Below are positions 16,674-26,320 of a stretch of 64,000 nucleotides of DNA, one piece after another. Position 1 is the first letter of the stretch; each line of letters starts with the position of its first letter. A program made the position numbers and the translations under genes. The DNA is from Parabacteroides goldsteinii. Lineage in GTDB: Bacteria > Bacteroidota > Bacteroidia > Bacteroidales > Tannerellaceae. The notes below the pieces were generated by a model that worked only from the letters and a program-made list of their open reading frames with translations, ran no database searches and was not told where the DNA came from. The stretch covers positions 1 through 64,000 of the forward strand of contig NZ_JADNBB010000017.1 in the NCBI RefSeq assembly GCF_015550595.1. Direction: 5' to 3'.

Positions 16674-19600
16674 TCTAATTCTAATTTAGTGTTGTTTACT
16701 TCAGGTTCCTCGTTGTCCAGAATTTCGGTTTCAACTACTTTCCTGTTTGTAATTAAGTACATGATAGGAATAATAAAGCCGTTGAGCAAAGTCGATGTGA
16801 GCAATCCGCCCAGGATAACCTTTGCCATCGGACTTTGTATTTCGTTACCCGGCAAATCACCACCCAATGCAAGCGGTATCAGTGCAAGACCGGAGGTTAA
16901 TGCGGTCATCAAGATGGGGTTTAGACGGTCTAACGAGCCGGTCATTACCGCATCAAGTTTGCTATACCCCTCTGCCACAAGGTCGTTGTATCGTGAGATA
17001 AGCAACATACCGTTACGTGTAGCGATACCGAACAGGGAGATAAACCCGATAATAGCCGGTATGCTCAGAACGCCGTTAGTAAAGAAAATGGCAAACACTC
17101 CGCCGATAAGGGCAAGCGGCAGGTTAAGCAGGATAACAACGGACTGGTTTATGCTCTTAAACTGCGCAAACAGAAGCATGAAAATAGCAAGAATGGAGAA
17201 GATTGAGGTAATAAGCAGGGTGCGTGATGCTGCCTGTTCGCTCTCAAACTGTCCGCCGTACTCAATATGATAACCTTCGGGCAGTTCTATCTTTTCGTTT
17301 ACGATGTCCTGAATGTCATTTACTACTCCGCGCAGGTCACGTCCGGCAACGTTAGCCGATATTACAATCTTACGGGCAACGTTTTCCCTATTGATGGTGT
17401 TGGGGCCTGTGGACGATGTTATTTCGGCTATATTACTCAATGGAATTTTACGTCCGTTGGCATCAACAATAAGGTTCTTTATCCTTTCGGCTGTTTCACG
17501 GCTATCGTCGTTTACTTTTAGGGTAAGGTCGAACGAGCGGTTTTCTTCGTACACCTGTGAAACGACTTCACCTGCGAGCATGACGTTTACAATCTTCGCA
17601 AAGTCGGGTAAGGTTATGCCGTATTTCGCCATTACTTCCCTTTTGGGTTCTATCTTCAACTGCGGACGTTCCACTTGTTGTTCTACGTTCAGATCGGCAA
17701 TACCTTCAATGTCCTGAATGTTTGCTTTTATTTGGTTACCGATGGAGAACATTTTATTGAGGTCTGTTCCGAACAACTTGATAGCGATGTTGGCACGTGT
17801 ACCGGATAACATAGCGTCGATACGGTGCGAAATGGGTGCGCCTATTTCTATATTCACTCCCGGCAACACTTTTATCTTTTCGCGTATTTCGGCAAGCACT
17901 TCATCTTTGGAACGTTTATCGAGGATGAACGGTGCTTCGATTTCCGATACGTTTACACCGAGTGCGTGTTCATCGAGTTCGGCACGTCCTGTTTTCCGTC
18001 CTACGGTTTGAACTTCGGGTATGGAAAGCAAGATATCTTCTGCTATACGCCCCATCTTGTCGGATTCTTCAAGCGATATACCGGGCATACTACTGATGCT
18101 TACGGTAAATGAACCCTCATTGAATGGCGGCAGGAAGCTACGACCTAATGAGAAGAAAATGATAACGGCAATCACTAAAACAACACCTGTTCCGCCAAGT
18201 ACCCATTTCTTGTATTTGAGTGTCCATTTAAGGGCTACCTCGTAAACGATTTTCAGTTTCCTTACTATATACGGTTCACGTTCCGGTTTATCATCTTTTC
18301 GTGGTTTACCCAACAGGTAGCTACACAATACTGGAGTAAGGGTTAAGGCTACTACGGTAGAAGCTATCAATGCCATAATAAAGGCTACTCCTAACGGTGC
18401 AAGCATACGACCTTCCATTCCAGAAAGGAAGAACAAGGGAACGAAGCTGGCGATGATGATAAATGTGGAGTATAGAATTGGCATACGCACTTCTTTGGAA
18501 GCATCGAACACGACGTTGAGTACGGTTTTTTGCAGTTCCTTTGGTTTCTGCCTGTTCTCCCGCAATCGCTTGAACACATTTTCTACATCGACAATGGCAT
18601 CATCCACAAGCGAGCCAATAGCAATAGCCATACCTCCGAGGCTCATGGTATTAATAGTAAGCCCCATGAATTTTAAGGAGAGTATTGCAAAGACTAATGA
18701 CAACGGTATCGTTACAAGTGATATAATGGTTGTACGTGCGTTCATCAGGAAGATAACGAAAACGATAACCACGAAGATACCCCCTTCGTACAATGATTTC
18801 TGTACGTTATTGATGGAGTTGTCTATAAAACGTGCCTGACGAAAGATGTCGGTTGTTATCTTCACATCTGCCGGAAGCTGTTTCTGTAAATCGGCAAGCG
18901 AAGCGTCAAGTTTGTCTGTCAATTCGAGCGTACTTGTAGCCGGTTGCTTGGTAACAGTTATCAATACGGCAGCTTTGCCGTCGTTGGATGCCATACCCAG
19001 TTTAGGTGCTTTATCTCCTATTTTTACTTCAGCAATGTTTTCTATCAGGATAGGAACATTGTTTACTGTTTTGATAACAGCTTTTCCCAATGATGGTATT
19101 TTATTTGTTGAAAGCACGCCACGGATGATAAATTCGTTTCCGTATTCATACAATACACCACCTGCGGCGTTCTGGTTCATTTCGGTAACGACGTCGATTA
19201 CTTCATTGAGTCCGATGTTGTAATGTTTCATCTTTCCGGGATCGAGCAATATCTGGTATTCCTTGATTTCACCACCGAGAACGGTTACCTGTGCCACTCC
19301 ACCTGTTGATAATAAACGGGGGCGGATAGTCCAGTCAGATAATGTCCGCAAATCCTGTAATGAGGTTGAATCGGCGGTTACTCCGATAATCATAAGCTCA
19401 CCCAGTATGGACGATTGCGGCCCCAACGTCGGATTACCAACGTTAGACGGCAACTGGTCATTGACAACGGCTAACTTTTCGGATACAATCTGACGGGCAC
19501 GGTAGATGTCCGTTCCCCAGTTAAATTCTACCCATACGATAGAAAAGCCTGTGGTAGAGGATGAACGCACACGGCGTACATCAGTAGCACCGTTCAGGGC

Positions 19601-19813
19601 GGTTTCGACAGGGAAAGTAACGAGCCGTTCGACTTCTTCGGGAGCCATACCTCGTGCCTCTGTCATCACCACAACGGTGGGTGCATTGAGGTCGGGAAAT
19701 ACATCGACTTCCATATTGACGGCTGTATAGGTTCCTGCCAGCATAAGCAGCAGGGATGCCACTAAAACAACGACACGGTTGTTCAGCGAGAATTTTATTA
19801 TCTTGTTCAACAT
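16670..19813 (-). CDS. czcA: CzcA/CusA-family RND heavy-metal efflux pump
   Basis: A 1047-aa inner-membrane proton antiporter. Diagnostic features are the N-terminal TM1 and EVDVFPDLNAPTVVV, the TM4 acidic relay GSLVDDAIVDVENVFKRL (about 405-420), and two large periplasmic loops with 12 expected TM segments. The length matches HME-RND pumps. Upstream is the His-rich adaptor (20 bp) and downstream the outer membrane protein (4 bp overlap). Likely substrates are Zn, Co, Cd, Ni or Cu/Ag. The neighbouring Zn/Cd-type P-ATPase and Fur-family gene favour zinc-class ions, which is inference. Confidence 0.92.
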   Translation of the reverse strand: MLNKIIKFSLNNRVVVLVASLLLMLAGTYTAVNMEVDVFPDLNAPTVVVMTEARGMAPEEVERLVTFPVETALNGATDVRRVRSSSTTGFSIVWVEFNWGTDIYRARQIVSEKLAVVNDQLPSNVGNPTLGPQSSILGELMIIGVTADSTSLQDLRTLSDWTIRPRLLSTGGVAQVTVLGGEIKEYQILLDPGKMKHYNIGLNEVIDVVTEMNQNAAGGVLYEYGNEFIIRGVLSTNKIPSLGKAVIKTVNNVPILIENIAEVKIGDKAPKLGMASNDGKAAVLITVTKQPATSTLELTDKLDASLADLQKQLPADVKITTDIFRQARFIDNSINNVQKSLYEGGIFVVIVFVIFLMNARTTIISLVTIPLSLVFAILSLKFMGLTINTMSLGGMAIAIGSLVDDAIVDVENVFKRLRENRQKPKELQKTVLNVVFDASKEVRMPILYSTFIIIASFVPLFFLSGMEGRMLAPLGVAFIMALIASTVVALTLTPVLCSYLLGKPRKDDKPEREPYIVRKLKIVYEVALKWTLKYKKWVLGGTGVVLVIAVIIFFSLGRSFLPPFNEGSFTVSISSMPGISLEESDKMGRIAEDILLSIPEVQTVGRKTGRAELDEHALGVNVSEIEAPFILDKRSKDEVLAEIREKIKVLPGVNIEIGAPISHRIDAMLSGTRANIAIKLFGTDLNKMFSIGNQIKANIQDIEGIADLNVEQQVERPQLKIEPKREVMAKYGITLPDFAKIVNVMLAGEVVSQVYEENRSFDLTLKVNDDSRETAERIKNLIVDANGRKIPLSNIAEITSSTGPNTINRENVARKIVISANVAGRDLRGVVNDIQDIVNEKIELPEGYHIEYGGQFESEQAASRTLLITSIFSILAIFMLLFAQFKSINQSVVILLNLPLALIGGVFAIFFTNGVLSIPAIIGFISLFGIATRNGMLLISRYNDLVAEGYSKLDAVMTGSLDRLNPILMTALTSGLALIPLALGGDLPGNEIQSPMAKVILGGLLTSTLLNGFIIPIMYLITNRKVVETEILDNEEPEVNNTKLELE

Positions 19814-19833
19814 ACTGATTCGTGTTTTAATGG

Positions 19834-21159
19834 TTAGTGACTATGTCCTTCGGGCATTACTGAAGAAGTTGCTGCCAGTTTCACCTGATATACTCCTTTG
19901 GTAACTACTTTGGCTCCGCGTTGAAGACCTGAAAGGATCTGCACTCTTTCGCCGTTATTCTGTCCGAGGGTTACTTCCTGTTTCTTATATTCTTCGTCGC
20001 CTATTTGCAGATACACGAAGTTAAGTCCCTGTTCTTCGGTAATAGCAGAAACGGGAACGGATATTACATTATCCTGTAAGGTCGAAAGCAGATATACTTC
20101 GGTATATGCTCCGGGAATAATATCGCCCACGTTATCAAACTCGAATGTAACAGGAATATAGAAAGATTGGTCAGTGGATGCTTTACCGAAAGATAAAAGC
20201 CGGCCGTTAAGTTCCGAAAGTTTATATACCTGATTGTCATAGGCAGGCTTAAAGTTAGCACTACTGATGCTTTTAAGTATCTTGAAATTGTTCTCTGATA
20301 CTTCGGCTCGTAGCTGCAAACGCCTATTCTGCGATACAGTTGCAATGGGCTGACCTACTGAAACGTATTCCCCCTGTGCAACAAGCCTGTTCTTAATATA
20401 TCCGGCAATGGGAGCTGTAACGCTTACCCCGGTGGCTGTCATATTGCCTGCCTGTGCCTGATATACTGTTTTCGCTGTTTCATAACGCAAACGAGCCTGT
20501 TCAAAGTCCTTAGCGGAAATAATCTGGTCTTTTACCAATGATTCGGCACGTTGGAACTCTTTCTGTGCAGTTTCGTATTCAATCCGCGCTTTTACGGACG
20601 GATCGCCTTCCAACAGTTTCTTTGCTGAAATAGTTACAATGGATTGTCCGGCTTGTACGGCTGTACCGTCTGTTATGGACGGATTGGTGAAAGATACAAT
20701 ACCGTTGGAAGTAGCTGCAATAACAGCTTCATCACCCTGCGAGGCTTGTATCTGTCCACTGGTTTTAATGGAATTGTAGAAACTACCAAGAGCAACGGTT
20801 TCTGTCTTCAATCCAACAAGTTGCGCTTGCTGTTTGGTGAAAAGTATTTCATCCGAATGGCTGTCTTCCATTGCTTCTGCTCCGTGGTCATGTCCGTCGC
20901 CCTCGGAGTGCTTATGATCTTTCTCGTTAGCGTGGTCATGCCCATCGCCGTCAGTATGTTTATGTTCTTTATCGTTTGAATGGTCATGTCCATCACCTTC
21001 GGAGTGTTCATGCTCTTTCTCATTAGAATGGTCATGTCCATCACCATCAACATGCTCATGTTTATCACTTGATTTTTGATTGTTTTTTCCCTGACCGGAA
21101 TTGCATCCGGTTAATAATATTGCGATAACAACGAATAATCCTATTATGTACGTTTTCAT
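19834..21159 (-). CDS. czcB: CzcB-like periplasmic adaptor with N-terminal His-rich repeats
   Basis: A 441-aa lipoprotein with signal and lipobox ILLTGC near residue 19. Residues about 33-95 are five imperfect repeats of the form (E/D)HxHxxGDGHDHxN, giving over twenty histidines. The barrel-sandwich hybrid and beta-barrel of HlyD-type membrane fusion proteins follow (KKLLEGDPSVKARIEY, GYIKNRLVAQGEYV). It bridges CzcA and CzcC and may hand over periplasmic metal via the His tract. It is the first gene of the efflux operon. Confidence 0.9.
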   Translation of the reverse strand: MKTYIIGLFVVIAILLTGCNSGQGKNNQKSSDKHEHVDGDGHDHSNEKEHEHSEGDGHDHSNDKEHKHTDGDGHDHANEKDHKHSEGDGHDHGAEAMEDSHSDEILFTKQQAQLVGLKTETVALGSFYNSIKTSGQIQASQGDEAVIAATSNGIVSFTNPSITDGTAVQAGQSIVTISAKKLLEGDPSVKARIEYETAQKEFQRAESLVKDQIISAKDFEQARLRYETAKTVYQAQAGNMTATGVSVTAPIAGYIKNRLVAQGEYVSVGQPIATVSQNRRLQLRAEVSENNFKILKSISSANFKPAYDNQVYKLSELNGRLLSFGKASTDQSFYIPVTFEFDNVGDIIPGAYTEVYLLSTLQDNVISVPVSAITEEQGLNFVYLQIGDEEYKKQEVTLGQNNGERVQILSGLQRGAKVVTKGVYQVKLAATSSVMPEGHSH

Positions 21160-21324
21160 TTTATTTTTTAATTATTGGGGGAAGTAAAGCATATCCTGAT
21201 ATTTGCTTTGCTTCTCGTGAGAAATATTGATTTTTATGGGTTGATATGTATATACCAATACCCTATGCCTTGAACATATCCAAATGCACAAAGCAGCATG
21301 ACTTACAGCCTGTAAGTCAAAACA

Positions 21325-21762
21325 TCAGGAAATTATGGAAGGAGGGGCGCGTAAACCGTGAAATTGGTTTGCTTCTGCGGATTTATAGAATGAAATAAAT
21401 TCTCCGTACTCAAAGTCGGAGGTTGATTCTCCCGAATCGTAGATTAAGAAATCCGCAGCTAAAAAGAATATCGGGAATAAATGTGTAAGATCATGGTTTT
21501 GACAAGAAGAAACCTTGCACTTAGTTTCATTTGTCGTTTTGGGTGAAGTATATTTAGATTCAGCAATACAAGATTGTTCATGGTCACTGTCATTAGGTAA
21601 CTCACGATGGTCTGTATGTTCATCGTTTACCTGATTATCCTGTTCGCATATCTCCATAACAATACACACCAATCCCTCATGATGATGATGTGGTACTATT
21701 GCAAGTATCAGTAATACTAAACTTGACAATGCAACAAACGATATGGAAATAATTCGTTTCAC
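21325..21762 (-). CDS. Small PHHHH membrane/periplasmic protein (DUF6769-like), copy 1
   Basis: About 145 aa: one N-terminal hydrophobic segment (IISISFVALSSLVLLILAIV), then PHHHHEGLVCIVMEIC, an acidic His/Asp-rich linker, and the C-terminal motif KSAEANQFHGLRAPP. The GTG start at 21762 is chosen because a -7 element TATCTTTG lies on the minus strand at 21783-21790, downstream of the other in-frame starts, and because copy 2 (27976-28407) starts with MKN at the same point. It is a paralogue of copy 2. The gene sits between fur and the efflux operon; a metal-binding role is likely. Confidence 0.65.
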   Translation of the reverse strand: MKRIISISFVALSSLVLLILAIVPHHHHEGLVCIVMEICEQDNQVNDEHTDHRELPNDSDHEQSCIAESKYTSPKTTNETKCKVSSCQNHDLTHLFPIFFLAADFLIYDSGESTSDFEYGEFISFYKSAEANQFHGLRAPPSIIS

Positions 21763-21808
21763 TAAATCTTTTTTTACCTGTGCAAAGATAAAATAAAAAG
21801 TCATGCAA

Positions 21809-22240
21809 CTAAGTTGCAATCTTATCACATTTTCCGCAATAGCCTTTAATTACGAAATTAACGCTCTCCAATTCCATATTTCCCGGTAGTTCTATTTGAG
21901 GAACAGGCACGTTTTCCAAACAAAATGCCTTTTTACAGTAGTTACAGTAAAAGTGTAAATGATAATCACCTTCACTACAACCGCAATCCTCCTGACAAAC
22001 CGAATATTTAACCGAACCTGATCCGTCGTCAAATTTATGAATCAGCCCATTATCATTAAAGAGGTGAATTATACGAGAAATAGTCGATTTATCAATGCTC
22101 AATAATTTTTTCTCTAAGTCCCCTAAACTGAATGCTTCGGTGAACTTTAGCATTGTATCCCATACTAAAATCCGTGTAGATGTGGGCTTTATGCCTTTTC
22201 CTTCTAATAATTTTATGATAAAATCGTCCACGTATTTCAA
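21809..22240 (-). CDS. Fur-family metalloregulator (Zur-like)
   Basis: A 143-aa repressor with an N-terminal winged helix (KPTSTRILVWDTMLKF...SKSTISRIIHLFNDNGLI-like arrangement). The C-terminal metal domain has HLHFYCNYCKKAF and GYCGKCDKIAT; these CxxC pairs form the structural zinc site. A CQEDCGC segment adds extra ligands. It probably represses the adjacent metal genes or responds to zinc. The next gene has its own promoter within the fur 3' end. Exact metal is unknown. Confidence 0.88.
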   Translation of the reverse strand: MKYVDDFIIKLLEGKGIKPTSTRILVWDTMLKFTEAFSLGDLEKKLLSIDKSTISRIIHLFNDNGLIHKFDDGSGSVKYSVCQEDCGCSEGDYHLHFYCNYCKKAFCLENVPVPQIELPGNMELESVNFVIKGYCGKCDKIAT

Positions 22241-22268
22241 AGATTATTTATGTTATTTATTCTATAAC

Positions 22269-22320
22269 AAAAAGGATGTGTCAAATGATGCTGATTTTAA
22301 AATCACTGCACATCCTTTTT
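22269..22320. terminator. Bidirectional hairpin between fur and the His-rich lipoprotein gene
   Basis: AAAAAGGATGTG at 22269-22280 pairs perfectly with CACATCCTTTTT at 22309-22320. It lies 13 bp past the stop of the minus-strand lipoprotein gene and upstream of fur, and gives a T-run on either strand. Confidence 0.8.
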
Positions 22321-22332
22321 GCATATAATATC

Positions 22333-22944
22333 TTAATTATGATGGTTGCCCTTATTATGAGAGCCATCGGCACTTCCATTGTGATTGTGGCTCTTATCAG
22401 TACAGGTATTCACATCATGATTTTGTTCCCCATTGTGATTATGACTTGCATCAGTGCAAGTGTTCACATCATGGTTTTGTTCTCCATTGTGATTATGGCT
22501 TGTATCTGTACAAGTATTCACATCATGGTTTTGTCCGTTATTGTGATTATGGTTTGCATCAGTACAAGTATTCACATCGTGGTTTTGTGTGTTGTTATGA
22601 TTGTGGCTTACATCCATGCAGGTATTGGAATCATGGTTATTTCCTCCATGTCCTGTGCCTGTGCCATTGTGATGGGTACCGTCATGTTTAATTCCTGAAT
22701 GTTGGGAATTTGTACAAACCTGATGTGTTCCGTCTGCAAGTATATCGCAGTTTTCGTGATTTCCGGCAGCACACTGATTCAGCACGCTGCTTTTGTAGAT
22801 ATCGCCATTTGAAAAACCGAGTGTAGATGCACGAAGCTCCAAACTTTGATCTATATCTCCAAAGTTGCTATCATCATCCTGGCTACAAGAAACGAATGTG
22901 ATAACCGATGCGAGAACCGCTAATGAATAAAATACTCTTTTCAT
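22333..22944 (-). CDS. His/Asn-rich repeat lipoprotein
   Basis: A 203-aa exported lipoprotein with signal MKRVFYSLAVLASVITFVSC and lipobox FVSC before SQDDD. A head domain follows with LRASTLGFSNGDIYKSS and AAGNHENCDILADGTHQVC. The tail has about four and a half 18-residue repeats of type NHDVNTCTDxSHNHNxxQ, each giving one Cys and several His. A shorter relative with the same head lies at 28522-28872. A surface or periplasmic metal sponge is likely, given the efflux and Fur neighbours. The repeats are also near-identical at DNA level (54-bp period), so copy number may vary. Confidence 0.75.
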   Translation of the reverse strand: MKRVFYSLAVLASVITFVSCSQDDDSNFGDIDQSLELRASTLGFSNGDIYKSSVLNQCAAGNHENCDILADGTHQVCTNSQHSGIKHDGTHHNGTGTGHGGNNHDSNTCMDVSHNHNNTQNHDVNTCTDANHNHNNGQNHDVNTCTDTSHNHNGEQNHDVNTCTDASHNHNGEQNHDVNTCTDKSHNHNGSADGSHNKGNHHN

Positions 22945-23048
22945 ATTCCTTTATTGTTAAAATGTTATATGTTAATATACCGCATAAGAGTAATTATACC
23001 CTACCAAAAAATAAAATAATTTTTAACTTGAACGGAGAAAGACACTTC

Positions 23049-24617
23049 TCATAATTTTACCACAAGATTATCTCCTATTTTTGTAGAGGGCTTTTTCTCA
23101 ATATACTCCCGTAATGAAAAATCTTTTCTCAATGCTCTATCAGAAATAAAAAGTATTGAACCGCCATAAATATCGGACATAATATCATCCTTTTCAGCTA
23201 TGATAACACTCTCTCCTAAATATACTTTCATATTCTCTGGACGGCGGATTCCATAAACAATGTATTGTTTTGAATTTTCTGATAACTCAATCCCACTCTT
23301 ACACATATTTTCATAACCGACATAGCTGTTCAGAAAAGGCATTTCAAAGGATACAATAAATATCACGGTTAAAATCCCTATTGATATGCTGTTAATCGAA
23401 CGAATTATATTCTTTCGGAAAATCAGAAAATATAAAGAAAGGAATCCAAATAGAGCAAGTGAAATTAATCCCCATATTATGGAAGTGTGAATTTCATTCA
23501 ACCAAGAAAATGTAATATCATTTTTACTCAATAAAAACAACGGCAAAGCCATTATTGCTATGAGAGATAACGCTATCATAAAATATACAATCCATTTCTT
23601 ATTCTTTAATCTCATCAATATAATAACTGACAGATAAGCCACAAAAGGAAATACAGGCAACATATAAATTTCAATCTTTGCACTTACAATAGATAAGACA
23701 AGAAATGACGTTAAAACAACAGTCAAAAACAATTTATCTATATCTGTTTTTATCAGCTTATTTTTAATCCCTAACAGGATAAGGGCAAAGAATAAAATTG
23801 ACCAAGGAGCGAAGGAATACCAAAATACCTGAAAATAATAATAGAACGGCTCCTTATGATGGAATGAGCTAACAGCACGGTTGAATGTCTGATTAAAGAG
23901 TAAATCGTTCAAATAACTATTTCCCGCTTCAACCCACACTAAGCTGAACCAAACAGAACAAAGCAATAAGAGTATTCCCCAAGTTCTAAACCCTAAATAT
24001 TTTCCACTATCCTTAATTTTCCCTTTTATAGTTAGAAATGTCAGTATAGAGACTACCGGAATAATTATTCCGATTGGCCCTTTACTGAATATTGCGAGGA
24101 AAATACAAAGAGGAAGCAAATACTTATCATATTTTCTCTCTCTGCCTGAATACATTCTATAAAAAACATATAATGCCAATGTTATAAACATAGACATTAA
24201 CATATCCATTCTTAGAATAATGGCTCCACCCATAAATAGAGCGCTTGTGAACAATAATAGTTTTGCACTGGATTGATATTCGTTTGGAAGTTCAGCTCGT
24301 GTCCACCTGTCCATCGTAAACTGAATGACAAAAGCGGGTAGTAATGAGAATAGCGACAAGAACCATATTTGATGACTTCCGAATATCTTTTTTCCGAGCA
24401 TTATAATCCAGAAATATAAAGGCGGTTTATCGGCATATATTTCACCATGATTATAAAATGAGAAAAAATTCCCTGTTTTTAAGGCATCATCAACTATATT
24501 CAAATATCTAAGTTCGTTTGCAGGCGTATAATCCCGGAGTAGGATTAATGGGAACATTAATGCAAAAACAAGAATATAGTAGATGTGGTCAATCGTAAAT
24601 AATCGTTTTAATGTCAT
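23049..24617 (-). CDS. GT39/ArnT-like glycosyltransferase
   Basis: A 522-aa multi-TM enzyme of the PMT/ArnT clan that moves a sugar from an undecaprenyl carrier onto a periplasmic acceptor. The first periplasmic loop has NELRYLN and YADKPPLYFWI, matching the acidic ER and KPP motifs of ArnT. About ten hydrophobic segments follow, then a C-terminal soluble part. It is the last gene of the five-gene lipid A-type cassette. By analogy with ArnT/Rgt enzymes the acceptor would be lipid A or core. The donor is inferred from the epimerase next door. Confidence 0.82.
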   Translation of the reverse strand: MTLKRLFTIDHIYYILVFALMFPLILLRDYTPANELRYLNIVDDALKTGNFFSFYNHGEIYADKPPLYFWIIMLGKKIFGSHQIWFLSLFSLLPAFVIQFTMDRWTRAELPNEYQSSAKLLLFTSALFMGGAIILRMDMLMSMFITLALYVFYRMYSGRERKYDKYLLPLCIFLAIFSKGPIGIIIPVVSILTFLTIKGKIKDSGKYLGFRTWGILLLLCSVWFSLVWVEAGNSYLNDLLFNQTFNRAVSSFHHKEPFYYYFQVFWYSFAPWSILFFALILLGIKNKLIKTDIDKLFLTVVLTSFLVLSIVSAKIEIYMLPVFPFVAYLSVIILMRLKNKKWIVYFMIALSLIAIMALPLFLLSKNDITFSWLNEIHTSIIWGLISLALFGFLSLYFLIFRKNIIRSINSISIGILTVIFIVSFEMPFLNSYVGYENMCKSGIELSENSKQYIVYGIRRPENMKVYLGESVIIAEKDDIMSDIYGGSILFISDRALRKDFSLREYIEKKPSTKIGDNLVVKL

Positions 24618-24640
24618 AGTTAATAATTAAGGATTAACAC

Positions 24641-25663
24641 CTATTGATTTTCCATTGAGTTAAACCACTCAATAAATGATTTTATTCCTTCCGGTAATAC
24701 TGTTTTGGGCTTATAATGAATGTATCTGGTCAATTTGCTTATATCAGCATAGGTTTCCTTTACATCACCGGATTGAAAAGGGTACATTTCCAAATGAGCG
24801 TCTTTTTGCATTTCATATTCAATCGCTTCTATAAACTGGAGTAAATTAACTGGCTTTGAATTGCCGATATTAAAAATCTGATAGAAAGCGGAATCTGAAT
24901 TTTTATCCGGAGTTTTATCCAAGAGTAAGACGATGCTTTTTATAACATCATCTATATAGGTGAAATCTCTAAGCATATCCCCATTATTAAAAACCTTGAT
25001 TGTTCTGCCCTCCCGAATAGATCTTGCGAAAATCATCGGAGCCATATCAGGTCTTCCCCATGCTCCATATACAGTAAAAAGTCTTATTCCTGTGGAGGGC
25101 AAATTGAACAAATGACTATAAGAATGAGCCATCAGTTCATTACTTTTTTTTGTTGCAGCATAAAAACTGGCAGGATTATCAACTGTGGCAGATTCCTTAA
25201 AAGGAATTTTATTATTCAATCCATAAACCGAAGAACTGGAAGCATATATAAGATGCTTGATATTATTATGCCTGCAACACTCTAAGATATTTACAAAGCC
25301 AAGAATGTTAGAGTTGATATAAGCATGGGGATTTTCTAAAGAATACCGAACCCCCGCTTGTGCTGCCAGATTGATAACATAATCAAATTGATACTTCTTA
25401 AAAAGAACACCTAATTGTATAAAGTCCGTAAGATCAATCTTTCCAAAATCATAATTGCAATAAAATGAACTATGGACTACTTCATTTTCTGTTATATCCT
25501 CTTTTCCTATTCCACATTCAGACAACCTGCCATATTTTAGGTTTACATCGTAATAGTCATTTATATTATCTATTCCCACAACGAAATTCTCTTTATTTTC
25601 AACCAATGCTTTTACCAAGTGAAATCCGATAAATCCTGCACTGCCTGTAACTAATATTTTCAT
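24641..25663 (-). CDS. NAD-dependent epimerase, UDP-glucuronate 4-epimerase type
   Basis: A 340-aa SDR-extended enzyme. It has the Rossmann motif GSAGFIGFHL (7-16), the sugar-type signature GIDNINDYYDVNLK (about 35-48) typical of UDP-GlcA 4-epimerases, and YAATKKSNE (catalytic YxxxK) preceded by ASSSSVYG. It would make UDP-galacturonate. The start ATG overlaps the stop of the upstream LAB_N gene by 4 bp. The GlcA class is assigned from the signature, not from structure. Confidence 0.82.
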   Translation of the reverse strand: MKILVTGSAGFIGFHLVKALVENKENFVVGIDNINDYYDVNLKYGRLSECGIGKEDITENEVVHSSFYCNYDFGKIDLTDFIQLGVLFKKYQFDYVINLAAQAGVRYSLENPHAYINSNILGFVNILECCRHNNIKHLIYASSSSVYGLNNKIPFKESATVDNPASFYAATKKSNELMAHSYSHLFNLPSTGIRLFTVYGAWGRPDMAPMIFARSIREGRTIKVFNNGDMLRDFTYIDDVIKSIVLLLDKTPDKNSDSAFYQIFNIGNSKPVNLLQFIEAIEYEMQKDAHLEMYPFQSGDVKETYADISKLTRYIHYKPKTVLPEGIKSFIEWFNSMENQ

Positions 25664-26307
25664 TTAATCTCTTTTTTAGATTCATCCTCATTACAGTTTT
25701 TTATAATCAACCACACATTTCTGGAATATGTGATAAAACCAAAACTTTGACCAATAAGCAATACCGGATCTTCTCTGAATATTGCGTATGCAATAGTTAT
25801 CAGAGAACCTATTATACTCAACAGCCAAAAGTTTAAGGGAAGGACAGATTCACCTCTCAATCTTGAATGCCACCATTGATAAACAAAGCGGAAAGTGAAA
25901 ATTATCTGACCTGCGGAACCAAATAGAAGTAACCATAACGATATATTTGAAAATAACCTGTCAATGCTTACTTCATTGTTATATAGCACATAGCAAAGTG
26001 CGGCAGCAGGTATTAAGAGAATTACTGTTCTTATAGCTAAATGGATTTTTTTCCAGTTGTTTTTACTATTCAAATTCCATATATAGATATAATAGGAGAA
26101 TAGTTGTCCGAGAATTATTACAAAATCTCCCCTTAGCCACCCATATATAGAAAATAATATAGAAGCTAATAAACTTAACTGCCAATAGATAGTCGGAGAT
26201 ACAACTTTTTTAGCCTTTTCCGATAAAATCCACTGAATAAGCATTCTGGCAGAAAATAACCCCTGTGCTAAAAAACCTAAAACAAAATACCAAATGTCGT
26301 TATTCAC
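25660..26307 (-). CDS. Duplicated LAB_N-domain membrane protein, possible lipid-sugar flippase subunit
   Basis: A 215-aa protein made of two LAB_N repeats. The first has GFLAQGLFSARMLIQWILSE and FVIILGQLFSYYIYIWNL; the second has IIFTFRFVYQWWHSR and DPVLLIGQSFGFITYSRN. About six or seven TM helices are predicted. LAB_N proteins accompany ArnT-like transferases in many Gram-negatives. Their size and small-multidrug-like topology make them candidates for the ArnE/ArnF-type step that flips undecaprenyl-linked sugar; this role is inference. It lies between the GT2 and epimerase genes. Confidence 0.75.
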   Translation of the reverse strand: MNNDIWYFVLGFLAQGLFSARMLIQWILSEKAKKVVSPTIYWQLSLLASILFSIYGWLRGDFVIILGQLFSYYIYIWNLNSKNNWKKIHLAIRTVILLIPAAALCYVLYNNEVSIDRLFSNISLWLLLFGSAGQIIFTFRFVYQWWHSRLRGESVLPLNFWLLSIIGSLITIAYAIFREDPVLLIGQSFGFITYSRNVWLIIKNCNEDESKKEIK

Positions 26308-26320
26308 TTTTTGCTATGGC

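Noticed and set aside
22276-22698. Long plus-strand frames opposite the His-rich lipoprotein gene
   Set aside because: Mirror image of the 54-bp repeats; the minus strand has signal peptide, lipobox and Cys/His repeats.
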